64,000 nucleotides of DNA from Cololabis saira (GCF_033807715.1 NC_084606.1:38894478-38958477); one strand, 5' to 3'; numbered from the stretch's first letter, positions 21,120 to 33,235 are shown. Notes: a model not told the origin generated them from the letters alone. Program-made: numbers and translations.

Positions 21120-21284
21120 GATGTTCTGGACCTTCGCTTGAGTAAATCTTCTCTAAATGGACCTCTTAAAGTTTTAGTTGAATACCCCTGCTATACAATT
21201 TTAATATTTAACGGGCCCCGGGCCACTCTGTACTGAAAAAATTGGGCCCCAAGGTCAGAAAGGTTAAGAACCCCTGGTTTAAAC

Positions 21285-22838
21285 GACAAATCCTGATCGA
21301 AAATAACACCAAGGTTTCTCACAGTTGCACTGGAAGCCATCGCAACACCATCTAATCCCTTCCTAAGATGCTCTGGACCAAGAATGATAACCTCTGTTTT
21401 AGCTGAATTTAGAAGCAGGAAATTTCTGGACATCCAGTCCTTGATGTCCCTAAGACATGCCTGAAGTTTAACTAACGGTTCTGTTTCATCCGGCTTCATA
21501 GACAAGTAGAGCTGCGTATCATCAGCATAACAATGAAAGTGTATGCCGTGATTCTGGATTATACTTCCCAACGGCTGCATGTATAAACTGAACAAGATTG
21601 GCCCTAGCACTGAACCCTGCGGAACACCATAACAGACCCTTGACTGTTCTGAAGAAACCTCATGTACATGAACAAACTGGAACCTGTCAGATAGGTATGA
21701 TTTAAACCAACATAGAGCTGTCCCTTTAATCCCAACAACATGCTCTAACCTGTGCAGTAAAATGCCATGATCTATAGTGTCAAAAGCAGCACTGAGGTCC
21801 AGTAGAACCAGTATGGACACTAATCCCTTATCTGAGGCCATAAGGAGGTCATTCGTGACTCGAACCAGTGCTGTCTCTGTGCTATGATGCATTCTGAACC
21901 CTGACTGAAAGACTTCAAACAGATCATTTCTATACAAATAGTCACATAATTGGCTTGAAACTGCCTTTTCCAGAATTTTAGACACAAATGGAAGGTTGGA
22001 AATTGGTCTATAATTAGCTAAGGTGTCTGGGTCAAGAGAAGGTTTTTTAAGTAAAGGTTTAATTACTGCGACTTTGAAAACCTGTGGTACATATCCTAAA
22101 CTTAGGGATAGGTTAATTTGGTCCAGTATTGTCGTACCAATAAGAGAAAAAATATGTTTGAATAGTCGAGTCGGGATGGGGTCTAACATACATGTGGTTG
22201 ACTTAGCTCTATTGACGAGTGAGGTCAGCTCAGGGAGGTCTATAGGATCAAAACAGTCTAGAGGCAAGTCAGAGCCTAGGGAAGTCGCTAAAGCTGAAGA
22301 AACACCTACAACCGGCTGGTTGATTTCTTCTCTAATTCTCGCGATTTTACTGTTGAAGAAGCTCATAAAGTCCTCACTACTGAGAGCTGCAGGAATGCAC
22401 GGCTCAACAGAGTTGTGACTCTTTGTCAGCCTGGCTACAGTGCTGAACAGAAAATGTGGGTTACTTTTGTTATCCTCTATCAACGTTGAATAATAAGCTG
22501 TTCTGGCTTTGCGAATGGCTTTTTTATATACTATTAGAATATCTTTCCATTCACGATAAGAGTCTACAGACCTACAAGAGTACCACTTCCTTTCCGTTTT
22601 ACGCACGTTTTGTTTCAACATGCGGATATCTGAATTATACCAGGGAGTTAAGCTCCTGTGGCTAGAAACCCTCCTTTTCAAAGGAGCAACTTCATCTAAA
22701 GCTGAATGCAACAAATCAGCAGTGTTACTAGCAAGGAAATCAACATCTGCAGAGGTAGAACCCAGGTCACTGGCCTCGACTACATCACTATTTCGCATTG
22801 TCGTAAGATAAGCAATGGCCTCCCTAAATTTAACAATA
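21285..22838 (-). pseudogene. L2 LINE reverse transcriptase, main part
   Basis: An open minus-strand frame of about 500 codons covers the pre-RT linker (FFNSKIARIREEINQ) and a full set of RT motifs: NYRPISNLPFVSKILEK, SGFRMHHSTETALVRV, VLLDLSAAFDTIDHGIL (catalytic Asp of motif A), GVPQGSVLGPILFSLYM (motif B), CYADDTQLYLS (YADD, motif C) and SAKTEVIILG. This order and wording fit the L2 group. The frame is uninterrupted by stops up to the hAT insertion (at FDQDLSFKP), suggesting a fairly young copy before it was hit. It would have made the enzyme for target-primed reverse transcription. Confidence 0.9.
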
Positions 22839-24228
22839 ACTATGACACAGCGGCGCAGATTGGCCGGCTGGGGAACACCCTTTCCCATCTCCTGCTGGCT
22901 CTCTCCACTTCCCTGCAGAATGCACAGGTGGACGATTCCACACCTGACTTGTGTGATGTGTCCCTACAGGCTTTTGCCTCCCAGACGAGAGAACTGGGGC
23001 GGCTGATGTCCACCCTGGTGCACACGCGCCGTCATGTCTGGCTGGCGCAGTCACCTTTGACGGAGACTGCTCCTAGAGTTCTTCGTCAGGCACCTGCGGA
23101 ACCGGGGGAGCTGTTTGGGGCAACTGCTCTGGAAGCTCTGAACCGCACTGCCCTGGCCGATGAGACCAGCCAGCGGCTGGTGCACCTTCACAGGAGAGCG
23201 GCTGCTTCCAGTTCACCGGGAGGCCCTTCGTCTGCCCCCGGGCGTCACCCTCAGCCGCCTGCCCACGGAAGCCGGCGCAGCTCCCAACGGAAGCCGGCGC
23301 AGCTCCCAACGGCCCGTTAGACAGCCTGCCGGTGACTTTCGCCCCCCTGTGCGCGGACGGGCGTTGATCCCGGCACGTCCAGAGGCCGGGGGAGATAGCA
23401 CTAGGGCCACGGGGCCGGTCGTCGGCTGCTTTTCCCGGCAGCGGCTCAGTTACTGGGCTGCCTGCTCATCGGACCCCTGGGTGATTTCCACCATAACCCA
23501 GCGGTAGGAATTGCAGTTCCGACACTGCCCCCTTACCTCCGGCCGGGTCAAGATGACCATCATCAGAGACGCGGCGAACATTCTGGGTCTGGCTCAGGAG
23601 TTGTCCGTCTTACTGGCCAACGGGGCCATCGTGCCGGTAGACCCCCTGCTGCAGCCCCGGGGGTTTTACTCGACTTACTCTCTTGTGAGCAAGAAAGACG
23701 GCGGCCTTCGTCCCATCTTGGATCTGAGAGGCCTCAACGGGTACATGAAGGTCCTGCCCTTCCGGATGCTGACCACAGCAGATGCTCTGCGTGTGGTCGG
23801 TCAGGGGGAGTGGTTTACAACGGGGGACCTACAGGACGCTTGTTTTCACGTGCCGATCGCAGCATGTCGCCAGCGATTCCTGAGGTTCGCCTACCAGGGT
23901 CAGTTGTCAGTTCAGAGTGTTCCTGTTCGGGCTCTCCCTGTCCCCGAAGGTTTTCACCAGGTGCGTGGCGGCAACCCTTGCTCCTCTTGTACCTTTGGGC
24001 CTGCTGTCGCTACGCCTCGTGCAAATGTGGCTGGACAGCCCTCGCCTGGATGCCGAGAGGCACAGGCGCAGGCTGGTCAGGGTGTCGCAGGTGTGTGTCC
24101 ATGCCCTGGCACCCTGGAAAGATGGGGCATTCCTTCTGAGGGGTGTGCCCTTAGGTGCTGTTCCCTCCTGTCGAGAGACTGTCATCACAGATGCCTCCCT
24201 CTCGGGTGGGGTGCTATTTGGCACCTCA
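22839..24228 (+). pseudogene. DIRS-like retroelement remnant (gag-like and RT parts)
   Basis: DIRS elements use a tyrosine recombinase rather than an integrase. The first part (frame through 22840-23320) reads LGRLMSTLVHTRRHVWLAQS, like the helical gag-type protein of vertebrate DIRS elements, with a Pro/Ser-rich end. The second (from 23511) reads FYSTYSLVSKKDGGLRPILD, LRGLNGYMKVLPFRMLTTAD and DLQDACFHVPIA, the start of a DIRS RT. In other frames LSLSPKVFTRCVAATLAPL continues it, so frameshifts are present near 23900. The YADD/YLDD core, RNase H, methyltransferase and recombinase are missing. Clade assignment rests on motif wording. Confidence 0.72.
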
Positions 24229-24310
24229 AACTGACATAGAACCAAACCAAAGCAGCAAGAGGGGACGAATGGGCAGGAGCACATGCGCATATCAAAATGT
24301 CCTGAATTTT
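24228..24310 (+). repeat. end of the 1.05/14.7-kb dispersed repeat
   Basis: CACCTCAAACTGACATAGAA then AGCAAGAGGGGACGAATGGG, joined directly to the DIRS-like remnant, match 14.69-14.84 kb with the middle deleted. Confidence 0.6.
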
Positions 24311-24341
24311 TTTAGTTATTATTATTATTATTATTATTATT

Positions 24342-26615
24342 AGGGCCCGAGCACTTGCAGTGCGAAGGCCCTATTGTATTTGCAGGAATTTTTATTATTA
24401 TTATTATTTTTTTTTTTCTTCTGACAAAGTGATGGCCTTTTTGCCCCCCTTAACATGCCCAAAAAGTCACCAAATTTTGCACCCAAGTCAGGCCTGGCGA
24501 AAAATTTGATATTTAATGGTTTGCATTAATGGGCGTGGTAATATGGCTCAACAGCGCCCCCTTGAAAACTTTGTGCCTCAAGCCCCACGATACGGTTTGA
24601 CGTACATGCACAAAAATCGGTACACACCTGTATCATGGGACAACTTAAAGAAAAGTCTCTTGGCGTCATGCCCGAAACCAAACAGGAAGTCGGCCATTTT
24701 GAATTAGTCGTGTCACTTTGGCGCAATTTATGCCATTCCTTCGGCAGTTAATTCAGCCCGAACCGTAACGTGCACCCAGGTGTGTTATACATCAAAATGT
24801 GCGTCTCCATCCTCCGACACCACGCATTACTTTTCTTTTTCAAAAGTGTTACCGTGGCGACGCTAGACGCCAAAAAGCGTGCCCACCCTTCATCTGATTG
24901 GTTCAGACAGAAAAAACTTTGCGCCTCAAGCCCCATAATACGCTTTGACGTACATGAACGAAAATCGGTACACACCTGTATCATGTCGCAACTTAAAGAA
25001 AAGTCTCTTGGCGCCATGGCCGAAACCGAACAGGAAGTCGGCCATTTTGAACATTCTGAATTAATCGCGTAATTTTGGAGCAATATGAGCCATTCCTTCG
25101 AGAGTTAATTCAGCCCGAACCGTATCGTGAACCCAGATGTGTTATACATCAAAATATGTGTCTCCATCCTGCGACTACACGCATTAGTTTTCTCTTTCGA
25201 AAGTGTTACCGTGGCGACGCTAGACGCCAACAAGCGCACCCCCCCTTCATCTGATTGGTCCATATTTGATAGTTCCCCAAAAGGCACCAAATTTGGCATG
25301 CAAGTCAGGCCTGGCGATAAATTTGATATTTCATGGTTTGCATTAATGGGCGTGGCAAAATGGCTCAACAGCGCCCCCCTGAAAACTTTGTGCCTCAAGC
25401 CCCACAATACGGTTTGACGTACATGCACGAAAATCGCTACACACCTGTATCATGGCACAACTTAAAGAAAAGTCTCTTGGAGCCATGGCCGAAAACGAAC
25501 AGGATGTCGGCCATTTCGAATAAATTGTGTCATTTTGGCGAAATTTATGCCATTCCTACGGCAGTTAATTCAGCCCGAACCATAACGTGCCCCCAGGTGT
25601 GTTATACATCGAAATGTGAGTCTACATCCTGCGACACCACGCATTACTTTTTTCTTTCAAAAGTGTTACCGTGGCGACGCTAGACGCCAAAAGGCGCGCC
25701 CCCCCTTCATGTGATTGGTCCATATTTGATAGTTCTCCAAAAGTCACCAAATTTTGCATGCAAGCCAGACTTGGCGATACATTTGATATTTCATGGTTTG
25801 CATTAATGGGCGTGGCCTAACGGCTCAACAGCGCCCCCTAGAATACTTTTCTCTGCCATAACTTTTGAATGGTTTGACATAGAGAGTTGTGGGTGGTGTC
25901 ATGGGACTCTGTAATGAGTCCTTAGGCTTCGTTGGCCTTAATTAGCCCCGCCCCTTCTTCTGATTGGTTGTCCCGATTTTCTGCTATAACTTTGGAATGG
26001 TTTGACATAGAGAGTCCTGGGTGGTGTCATAAGATTCTGTATGGAGTCCTTGACCTTCATTGGCCTGAATTAGCCCCGCCCCTTCTTGTCATTGGTTGTC
26101 CCTTTTTTCTGCTATAACATTTTAATTGTTTGACATAGGAAGTCGTGGGTGGTGTCATGGGATCCTTTATGGAGCCCTTGACCTTCATTGGCTTAAATTA
26201 GCCCCGCCCCTTCTTCTGATTGGTTGTCCCTTTTTTCTGCTATAACTTTTGAATGGTTTGACATAGGAAGTCGTGGGTGGTGTCATGGGACTCTGTAATG
26301 AGTCCTTAAGCTTCGTTGGCCTTAATTAGCCCCGCCCCTTCTTCGGATTGGTTGTCCCGATTTTCTGCTATAACTTTGGAATGGTTTGACATAGAGAGTC
26401 GTGGGTGGTGTCATCAGATTCTGTATGGAGTCCTTGACCTTCATTGGCTTGAATTAGCCCCGCCCCTTCTTCTGATTGGTTGTCCCTTTTTTCTGCTATA
26501 ACTTTTCAATGGTTTGACATAGGAAGTCGTGGGTGGTGTCATTTCTGATACTTATGGGGGGCGGTGGCCGTGAGTGCGAGGGCCCGTTCATTGCTGCTTG
26601 CAGCTTTAATTATTA
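24342..26615 (+). repeat. GGGCCCGAGCAC-family element, long copy A
   Basis: It runs from the terminal hairpin GGGCCCGAGCACTTGCAGTG (24342), beside an ATT microsatellite, to the other terminal hairpin GCTGCTTGCAGC (about 26595). Inside are about three units of 360-460 bp (CAGCCCGAACCGTA at about 24754, 25112 and 25572). These are followed by five modules of 128-132 bp, each with GCCCCGCCCC next to TGATTGGTTGTCCC (25945-26510). Repeated short open frames (for example around 25932 and 26316) are identical because the modules are, not because they code. Confidence 0.8.
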
Positions 26616-26623
26616 TTATTATT

Positions 26624-26764
26624 AGGGCCCGAGCACTGAAAGTGCGAGGACCCTATTGTATCTGTGATGTTTATTATTATTATTATTATTATTATTAGGG
26701 CCCGAGCACTGAAAGTGCGAGGACCCTATTGTATCTGTGATGTTTATTATTATTATTATTATTA
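26624..26764 (+). repeat. two solitary left ends of the same family
   Basis: GGGCCCGAGCACTGAAAGTG then AGGACCCTATTGTATCTGTG and an ATT run occurs twice in tandem (from 26624 and 26697) without any body. Confidence 0.75.
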
Positions 26765-28540
26765 GGGCCCGAGCACTTGCAGTGCGAAGGCCCTATTGTA
26801 TTTGCAGGAATTTTTATTATTATTATTATTTTTTTTTTTCTTCTGACAAAGTGATGGCCTTTTTGCCCCCCTTAACATGCCCAAAAAGTCACCAAATTTT
26901 GCACCCAAGTCAGGCCTGGCGAAAAATTTGATATTTAATGGTTTGCATTAATGGGCGTGGTAAAATGGCTCAACAGCGCCCCCTTGAAAACTTTGTGCCT
27001 CAAGCCCCACGATACGGTTTGACGTACATGCACAAAAATCGGTACACACCTGTATCATGGCGCAACTGAAAGAAAAGTCTCTTGGCGTCATGCCCGAAAC
27101 CGAACAGGAAGTCGGCCATTTTGAATTAGTCGTGTTATTTTGGCGAAATTTATGCCATTCCTTCGAAAGTTAATTCAGCCCGAACCGTAACGTTCCCCCA
27201 AGTGTGTTATACATCAAAATGTGCGTCTCCATCCTCCGACCCCACGCATTACTTTTCTCTTTCGAAGGCGTTACCGTGGCGACGCTAGACGCCAAAAAGC
27301 GTGCCCACCCTTCATCTGATTGGTTCAGACAGAAAAAACTTTGCGCCTCAAGCCCCATAATACGCTTTGACGTACATGAACGAAAATCGGTACACACCTG
27401 TATCATGTCGCAACTTAAAGAAAAGTCTCTTGGCGCCATGGCCGAAATTGAACAGGAAGTCGGCCATTTTGAACATTCTGCATTAATCGCGTAATTTTGG
27501 AGCAATATATGCCATTCTTCGAGAGTTAATTCAGCCCGAACCGTATCGTGAACCCAGATGTGTTATACATCAAAATGTGCGTCTCCATCCTGCGACTACA
27601 CGCATTACTTTTCTCTTTCAAAAGTGTTACCGTGGCGACGCTAGACGCCAACAAGCGCACCCCCCCTTCATCTGATTGGTCCATATTTGATAGTTCCCCA
27701 AAAGGCACCAAATTTGGCATGCAAGCCAGGCCTGGTGATAAATTTGATATTTCATGGTTTGCATTAATGGGCGTGGCAAAATGGCTCAACAGCGCCCCCC
27801 GGAAAACTTTGTGCCTCAAGCCCCACAATACGGTTTGACGTACATGCACGAAAATCGCTACACACCTGTATCATGGCACAACTTAAAGAAAAGTCTCTTG
27901 GAGCCATGGCCAAAACCGAACAGGATGTCGGCCATTTTGAATAAATTGTGTCATTTTGGCGAAATTTATGCCATTCCTTCGAGAGTTAATTCAGCCCGAA
28001 CCGTATCGTGCACCCAGGTGTGTTATACATCAAAATGTGCGTCTACATCCTGCGACACCACGCATTACTTTTCTCTTTCAAAAGTGTTACCGTGGCGACG
28101 CTAGACGCCAAAAGGCGCGCCCCCCCTTCATGTGATTGGTCCATATTTGATAGTTCTCCAAAAGTCACCAAATTTTGCATGCAAGCCAGGCCTGGTGATA
28201 AATTTTATATTTCATGGTTTGCATTAATGGGCGTGGCCTAACGGCTCAACAGCGCCACCTTGAATACTTTTCTCTGCCATAACTTTTGAATGGTTTGACA
28301 TAGAGAGTCGTGGGTGGTGTCATCAGATTCTGTATGGAGTCCTTGACCTTCATTGGCCTGAATTAGCCCCGCCCCTTCTTCTGATTGGTTGTCCCTTTTT
28401 TCTGCTATAAACTTTGAATGGTTTGACATAGGAAGTCGTAGGTGGTGTCAAGGGACTCTGCAATGAGTCCTTGAGCTTCTTTGGCCTGAATTAGCCCCGC
28501 CCCTTCTTCTGATTGGTTGTCCCTTTTTTATAATAAAATC
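26765..28540 (+). repeat. GGGCCCGAGCAC-family element, long copy B
   Basis: A near-duplicate of copy A displaced by 2,423 bp: the left end GGGCCCGAGCACTTGCAGTG is at 24342 and at 26765, and blocks keep approximate register through about 28300. It has fewer GC/CCAAT modules and no right terminal hairpin; it is cut at about 28530 by the 28.6-kb sequence. Confidence 0.8.
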
Positions 28541-28598
28541 GCCACGAGCTGCCAGTCGCTCTCGCGCTGACTCCCGCTTCCTGATTCAAACGTCTGCC

Positions 28599-28748
28599 GG
28601 CCCCGCCCCCCGACCAATCGGTGGCGAGTAGGGTGATGACGGCCCCGCCCCCCGACCAATCGGTGGCGAGTAGGGTGATGACGGCCCCGCCCCCCGACCA
28701 ATCAGTGGCGAGTAGGGTGATGACGGCCCCGCCCCCCGACCAATCAGC
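28599..28748. repeat. 42-bp minisatellite of GC-box plus CCAAT-box
   Basis: The unit GGCCCCGCCCCCCGACCAAT plus 22 further bases starts at 28599, 28641, 28683 and 28725 (period 42). Each copy has an Sp1-type GC box directly before a CCAAT box. The copies differ only at CGG/CAG after the CCAAT. It sits on a GC-rich stretch with a CRE-like TGACGTCA at 28763. Confidence 0.92.
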
Positions 28749-28967
28749 TCCCTGTAATGTGGTGACGTCAGAAATATTCCCAGCTCAGCCCGGTTACAAC
28801 CTTGGCAGAATGGTTACAGAAAAAGTAATAATTAAAATAGTAGGGTTTTACTAATATTTATAACTTACAAATATTTAAAAAAATTAGAAAAAACAGCTCC
28901 AGACTTACATTACTAAATATCGATATGTTGGTCTGTCCTAAGTCAGTAGGTCAAATAGAAATGAGAA

Positions 28968-29046
28968 GCTGAGCCTTAGCTCAGCCAGAGTGTTCCCGTC
29001 TTTGGAGTCAGAGATCAGAGTTCGATTCCCGCAGTGTTCAGACTTT
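28968..29046 (+). other. tRNA-like sequence (tRNA pseudogene or SINE head)
   Basis: CCTTAGCTCAGCCAGAG resembles a D arm and A box. GAGTTCGATTCCC about 35 bp later is a good B box, and a T run (TTTTTT, 29043) follows, as in a polymerase III unit. The anticodon arm is weak and the T and acceptor stems do not pair well, so it is not a functional tRNA gene. Confidence 0.4.
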
Positions 29047-29068
29047 TTTGTGAGCAATTTTTTTTTTT

Positions 29069-30045
29069 CTACATCAATATGTGCGTCCCTGTCCTGCAAC
29101 GACGCACATTACTTTTCTCATTTAAAAGCGTTACCGCGGCAACGCTAGACACCAAAAAGTGCGCCCACCCTTCATCTGATTGGTTCAGAGGGAAAAAACT
29201 TTGAGCCTCAAGCCCCATAATACGGTTTGACGTACATGAACGAAAATCGGTACACACCTGTATCATGTCGCAACTTAAAGAAAAGTCTCTTGGCGCCATG
29301 GCCGAAATTGAACAGGAAGTCGGCCATTTTGAATTAATTGTGTAATTTTGGCGCAATTAATGCCATTCCTTCGGCAATTAATACGGCCCGAACCGTAACG
29401 TGCATCCAGGTGACTTATACCTCAAAATGTGCGTCTCCATCTTGCAACTACGCGCATTACTTTTCTCTTTCAAAAGTGTTACCGTGGCGATGCTAGACGC
29501 CAAAAAGCGTGCCCCCTTAATCTGATTGGTCCATATTTGATAGTTCTCCAAAAGTCACCAAATTTTGCATGCAAGCCAGGCCTGGTGATAAATTTGATAT
29601 TTCATGGTTTGCATTAATGGGCGTGGCAAAATGGCTCAACAGCACCCCCCGGAAAACTTTTCTCTGCCATAACTTTTGAATGGTTTGACATAAAGAGTCA
29701 TGGGTGGTGTCATGGGACTCGGTATTGAGTCCTTGACCATAATTGGTGAAAATTAGCCCCGCCCCTTCTTTTGATTGGTTGTCCCTATTTCCTGCTATAA
29801 CTTTTGAATGGTTTGACATGGAGAGTCGTGGGTGGTGTCATCAGACTCTGTATGGAGTCCTTGACCTTCATTGGCCTGAATTAGCCCCGCCCCTTCTTGT
29901 GATTGGTTGTCCCTTTTTTCTGCTATAACTTTTGAATGGTTTGACATAGGAAGTCGTGGGTGGTGTCATTTCTGATATGCTTATGGGGGGCGGCGGCCGT
30001 GAGTGCGAGGGCCCGTTCATCGCTGCTTGCAGCTTTAATTATTAT
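29069..30045 (+). repeat. GGGCCCGAGCAC-family element, copy C (right part)
   Basis: About one and a half 360-460-bp units, then GC/CCAAT modules at about 29755-29910, then the right terminal hairpin GCTGCTTGCAGC at about 30023 and an ATT run. The left end is missing. Confidence 0.78.
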
Positions 30046-30057
30046 TATTATTATTAT

Positions 30058-31405
30058 TCTCGCCGTAAATAAATTGCCTTTTTGGAGGCCTTAAAATGCT
30101 CGAAAACTCACCAAATTTTGCACACGCTTCCAGGGTCGCGTAAAATTACGTATTTTATGGGCGACAGGCATGGGTCCACAAGAATGGGCTCTATAGCGCC
30201 ACCTATTTTATGTTTTTTGACGAGCCCCACAATATGGTTTGACTTACAGCAATGACCTTTATGTGAGTATTATATTAGACAAAGAGCTACAAAAAAGTCT
30301 TTTGGACCCATGGTCTAAGTTACACAGGAAGTCCGGCATTTTGAACAGAAAATGTCATTTTTCATGGATTCTGATCATTTCTAGGCCTCGTACTTTAACG
30401 AACTCCTCCTAGAGATTTTATCGAATTGGCTCACAACTTGGTTTGTACAATCTAGACACATGGCCGACGCTAAATTGCGAAGCTTTTAAGTTTCTGCCAG
30501 AGGGCGTGACCGTAGTGATCCGGCGAAGTTTGAGGTCATTTTTAAGCTTCGCCATCAAACATCAATTGGCTGTAATTCAGCAATACATGATTTGATGTGG
30601 TCGAAAACGTATGTGCATGATTGTAGGCTGAGCCTGAAGACATCTATGGTGGAATATTCAGGATCGGTTGTAGCGCCACCTGTTGGCACCAGGAATTGTC
30701 ATGTCTTCTAGTTTGCATCTGTGCTCCAAGCGAGATGAGATTAATGATCTCAAAGTTGGTCAGATAATAGGTAAGACATTGACGATGACTGACAGAGAAA
30801 ATTGTAAGTTTGTGTCAAAGGGCGTCGCTGTCAGAGGTTGTCAAATTTCGGGGTCTCGCCATGAACATAAAAGTTGTTGTAACTTAAACATAATTGGTCA
30901 GAATTAACCCAAAATCAATTCATGTAATCAGGCTTCCATTCTGAACAAGTGGATATGACAATCTTGGATGAACTCCATAGCGCCACCTTTTGGTCAGGTA
31001 TACATTTTTCATCAAATTATGTGCTATAATTGCTGTTTCGTTCATCCAATCTTAAAACAATCGACACATATGATTGTCAGTAGGTCCCTTGTTGACCGTG
31101 TCGCGTATCGTGGTCGTAATTTGAAAGGAATTGGCATTTTTATGTCACTCTGTATTTTTGGTAAAATATTAATTAAAAATCAGAGATTTTGTGTAAGGAA
31201 AATTAAATGGCAGTTTCAGATAGCTTACAACAGGACTAAAAAATCATACACTGGAACATATTGTTTTTGAAGAACTCCGTCACTGTAAAAATTAAAAAAA
31301 TTAACTAATAACATAAAAAGCTATGTCTTTGTCACAAAATGTCAAAATTGACATCCGACTTCATAGATATGTTGTTTACTGTAATGTGAAAATATTGTGT
31401 GAATT
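30058..31405 (+). repeat. second repeat type (CTCGCCGTAAATAAATTGCC), copy 1
   Basis: A 1.3-kb repeat that begins right after the ATT run of copy C with a wording related to that family (CTCACCAAATTTTGCACACG, GCGCCACCTATTTTATG). It recurs at 35945-37310 with the same neighbour, so C plus this unit behaves as a pair. Open frames such as 30683-30907 are shared by the two copies only because the DNA is. Confidence 0.72.
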
Positions 31406-32648
31406 TCAATAAAGTCCTTCAAATACGTGATTTTAAATGAATATTTATGTCGAATGAATCATTGCCACCCTGCCTCAGACTGGGACACACGTGAACGCGC
31501 AAACTTGCAGCTCTGAGTTGGGGAAGAGAAAGGGGAGGGGGCGCGCTCCCGCGCGGCTCGCGCAGGGGGACGGGGGGGGCGGGGCGCTTATGCGCGCGCA
31601 CCTCCCTGTGCATCAGTGTTGCGATGCCGTTAGTTTTGCGGCAACTAATACTCTAACCAGGCCCGGACTGGCCATAGGGAGAACCGGGAGTGTTCCCGAT
31701 GCGCCGGTCTAGGATGCCGCCTGCGTCTCTCTCTTTTTTTTTTTTTTTTTTTTTTTTTACACAGGCGGCTGGTGCGCCGCAGCGCCGGCTATTTGACTTT
31801 TTTTCTAAGTTAGAGAGTCAGGCCAGGCCAATCAGAGGCCACTCAGGCCAGTAGCTTGTGAGTTGGGCAAGATAGTTGGTTTGTTTCAAATTAACACCCG
31901 CCCCAACAGTATCACCGAACAGACAGCGCGCCGTCGCCGCGTGTGCGTGTGCGCGAGTGGACCGGGAGACGAGTCCAGAGGCAAATAATGCACACCCAGC
32001 CGGGTAAAAAAGAAAAAGAGAAAAGGCGGCACCGAGAGGGAGAGAGAAAAAAAAGGCGCTGGAGGAAGACACGGCCAAATGTCAGCAAAGATGCGTCCGC
32101 ACGTAAGTTGCAGTTCACTTTCAGGCTACACAGTGTAAATATGTAGCCTATAAGCCCTGGCCTTTAAATGAAAATAAGGATTGAGATTTTAAAATTATTG
32201 ATTTATAAGACACTTTATTAATCAGTACTGGAGTTGAGGGGGGATGAGGGGGGGATGGCATCCCCCCCTGAAATAAAAACGGTCCAAATCATCCCCCCAG
32301 TAAAACTGCCGACATGAAGCTCGCTTTTTTCATATCTCTACCGACACAGAGACCACTTAAATAAAACCACACTGATTTTGAGTCAAACCCGTCTTTTTAA
32401 ATTCAATTTTTATACAGAAAATAATTACAGTGCATGTATTACACCTTATTTCACAGCAGCTTTGCAATTGTATTATATTATTATCGGCTTTCAGCCGAGA
32501 TCTGGTCGGGACCGCGCAGCGCCGCGGAGGAGGTGCATTCAGGGACCGGTCGGAATTCTAAATTTCACCGATTATCCTCCTGGTGCGTTCAGGGACAACT
32601 GGAATTTACTGTATTTGGCGAGAATTGCTTCATTTGCTTAAACATTAT
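31406..32648. other. GC-rich block and mixed sequence, no gene recognised
   Basis: 31510-31610 is CpG-rich (GGGGGCGCGCTCCCGCGCGG, then GGGGGGGCGGGGCGC). A T run occupies about 31733-31759. The passage from about 31657 (CAGGCCCGGACTGGCCATAG) reads like one end of a hAT-type repeat without a partner. At 32225-32300 there is a single copy of the unit that is tandemly expanded at 46.3 kb. Confidence 0.5.
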
Positions 32649-33235
32649 TTAAAGGTGACCTATTATGGCATTTAATGTATATTTTAAACAGGCATTGAAT
32701 GTCTTAAAAACAAGCTTTTGAATGTTTTTTCTACATAAATGAGAAATTCAGCCTCTGGGCCATGTCTTTATTTTTACCGTTTCTAACCTTCTCTATGAGG
32801 GATTCTGAGGGGAGGGGGGGCTATGTTAATGAGGCTCTGTGCTGATTGGCTGCCTGAATGACGTGTAGGAGGGGAGCTTTAAGCCTGAATCACAGTTGTG
32901 GCTCAATGATGTATAAGGCCTTTGAGTTATTTATCTCAAAATTAATAGATTTCCTTAACAAAATTTATATTTTAATAAGTATCAGTAATTAAATTAACTT
33001 TTCAAGAAAGATAGACTCATATGTCCTTTACTTTTTGAAAACCATTTTGAAATACATTTTATCTATAATGGAAGTGTCACCCTCATAAAGCCATTTATGC
33101 ATACTATACCAATGATTTATATTTGAACCAAAACTGATAGACATTAAATTTTGAATTTGTTACATAATTGCCATTCGTTGGTTACCCCACATGACGGGTG
33201 GTCGGCCCAAATGATGAGAAACAGCAGACAGTTAA

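Larger units (their letters stand above)
19819..21276. mobile_element. hAT element inserted in the L2 LINE
   Basis: The ends CAGTGATTCTTAACC (19819) and GGTTAAGAACCCCTG (ending 21276) are inverted repeats. The perfect 8-bp duplication GTTTAAAC flanks them (19811-19818, 21277-21284). It retains a decayed transposase fragment (20538-20700), half of a palindromic MITE (about 20070-20119), a GC-rich block (20165-20350) and a long TA microsatellite. Confidence 0.95.
18281..22838 (-). mobile_element. L2/Maui-like LINE, 5'-truncated, split by a hAT
   Basis: Read on the minus strand it encodes a linker and reverse transcriptase (22838 to about 21285), is split by the hAT at 19819-21276, then resumes (19818 to 19244) with the C-terminal region. 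A 3' untranslated region containing a 185-bp tandem repeat follows, and the element ends in the (TTGAA)n tail near 18281. The 5' half (endonuclease) is missing because a DIRS-like sequence abuts at about 22838. Confidence 0.88.

Noticed and set aside
24748..28104. 96-116-codon ORFs in pairs on both strands
   Set aside because: Identical between the two halves of the 2,423-bp duplication and overlapping on opposite strands; no domain.
28599..28748. Possible CRISPR-like array
   Set aside because: Units are contiguous with no unique spacers, the genome is a vertebrate, and no cas genes are present.
28968..29046. Functional tRNA gene
   Set aside because: A and B boxes are present but anticodon, T and acceptor stems do not pair properly.
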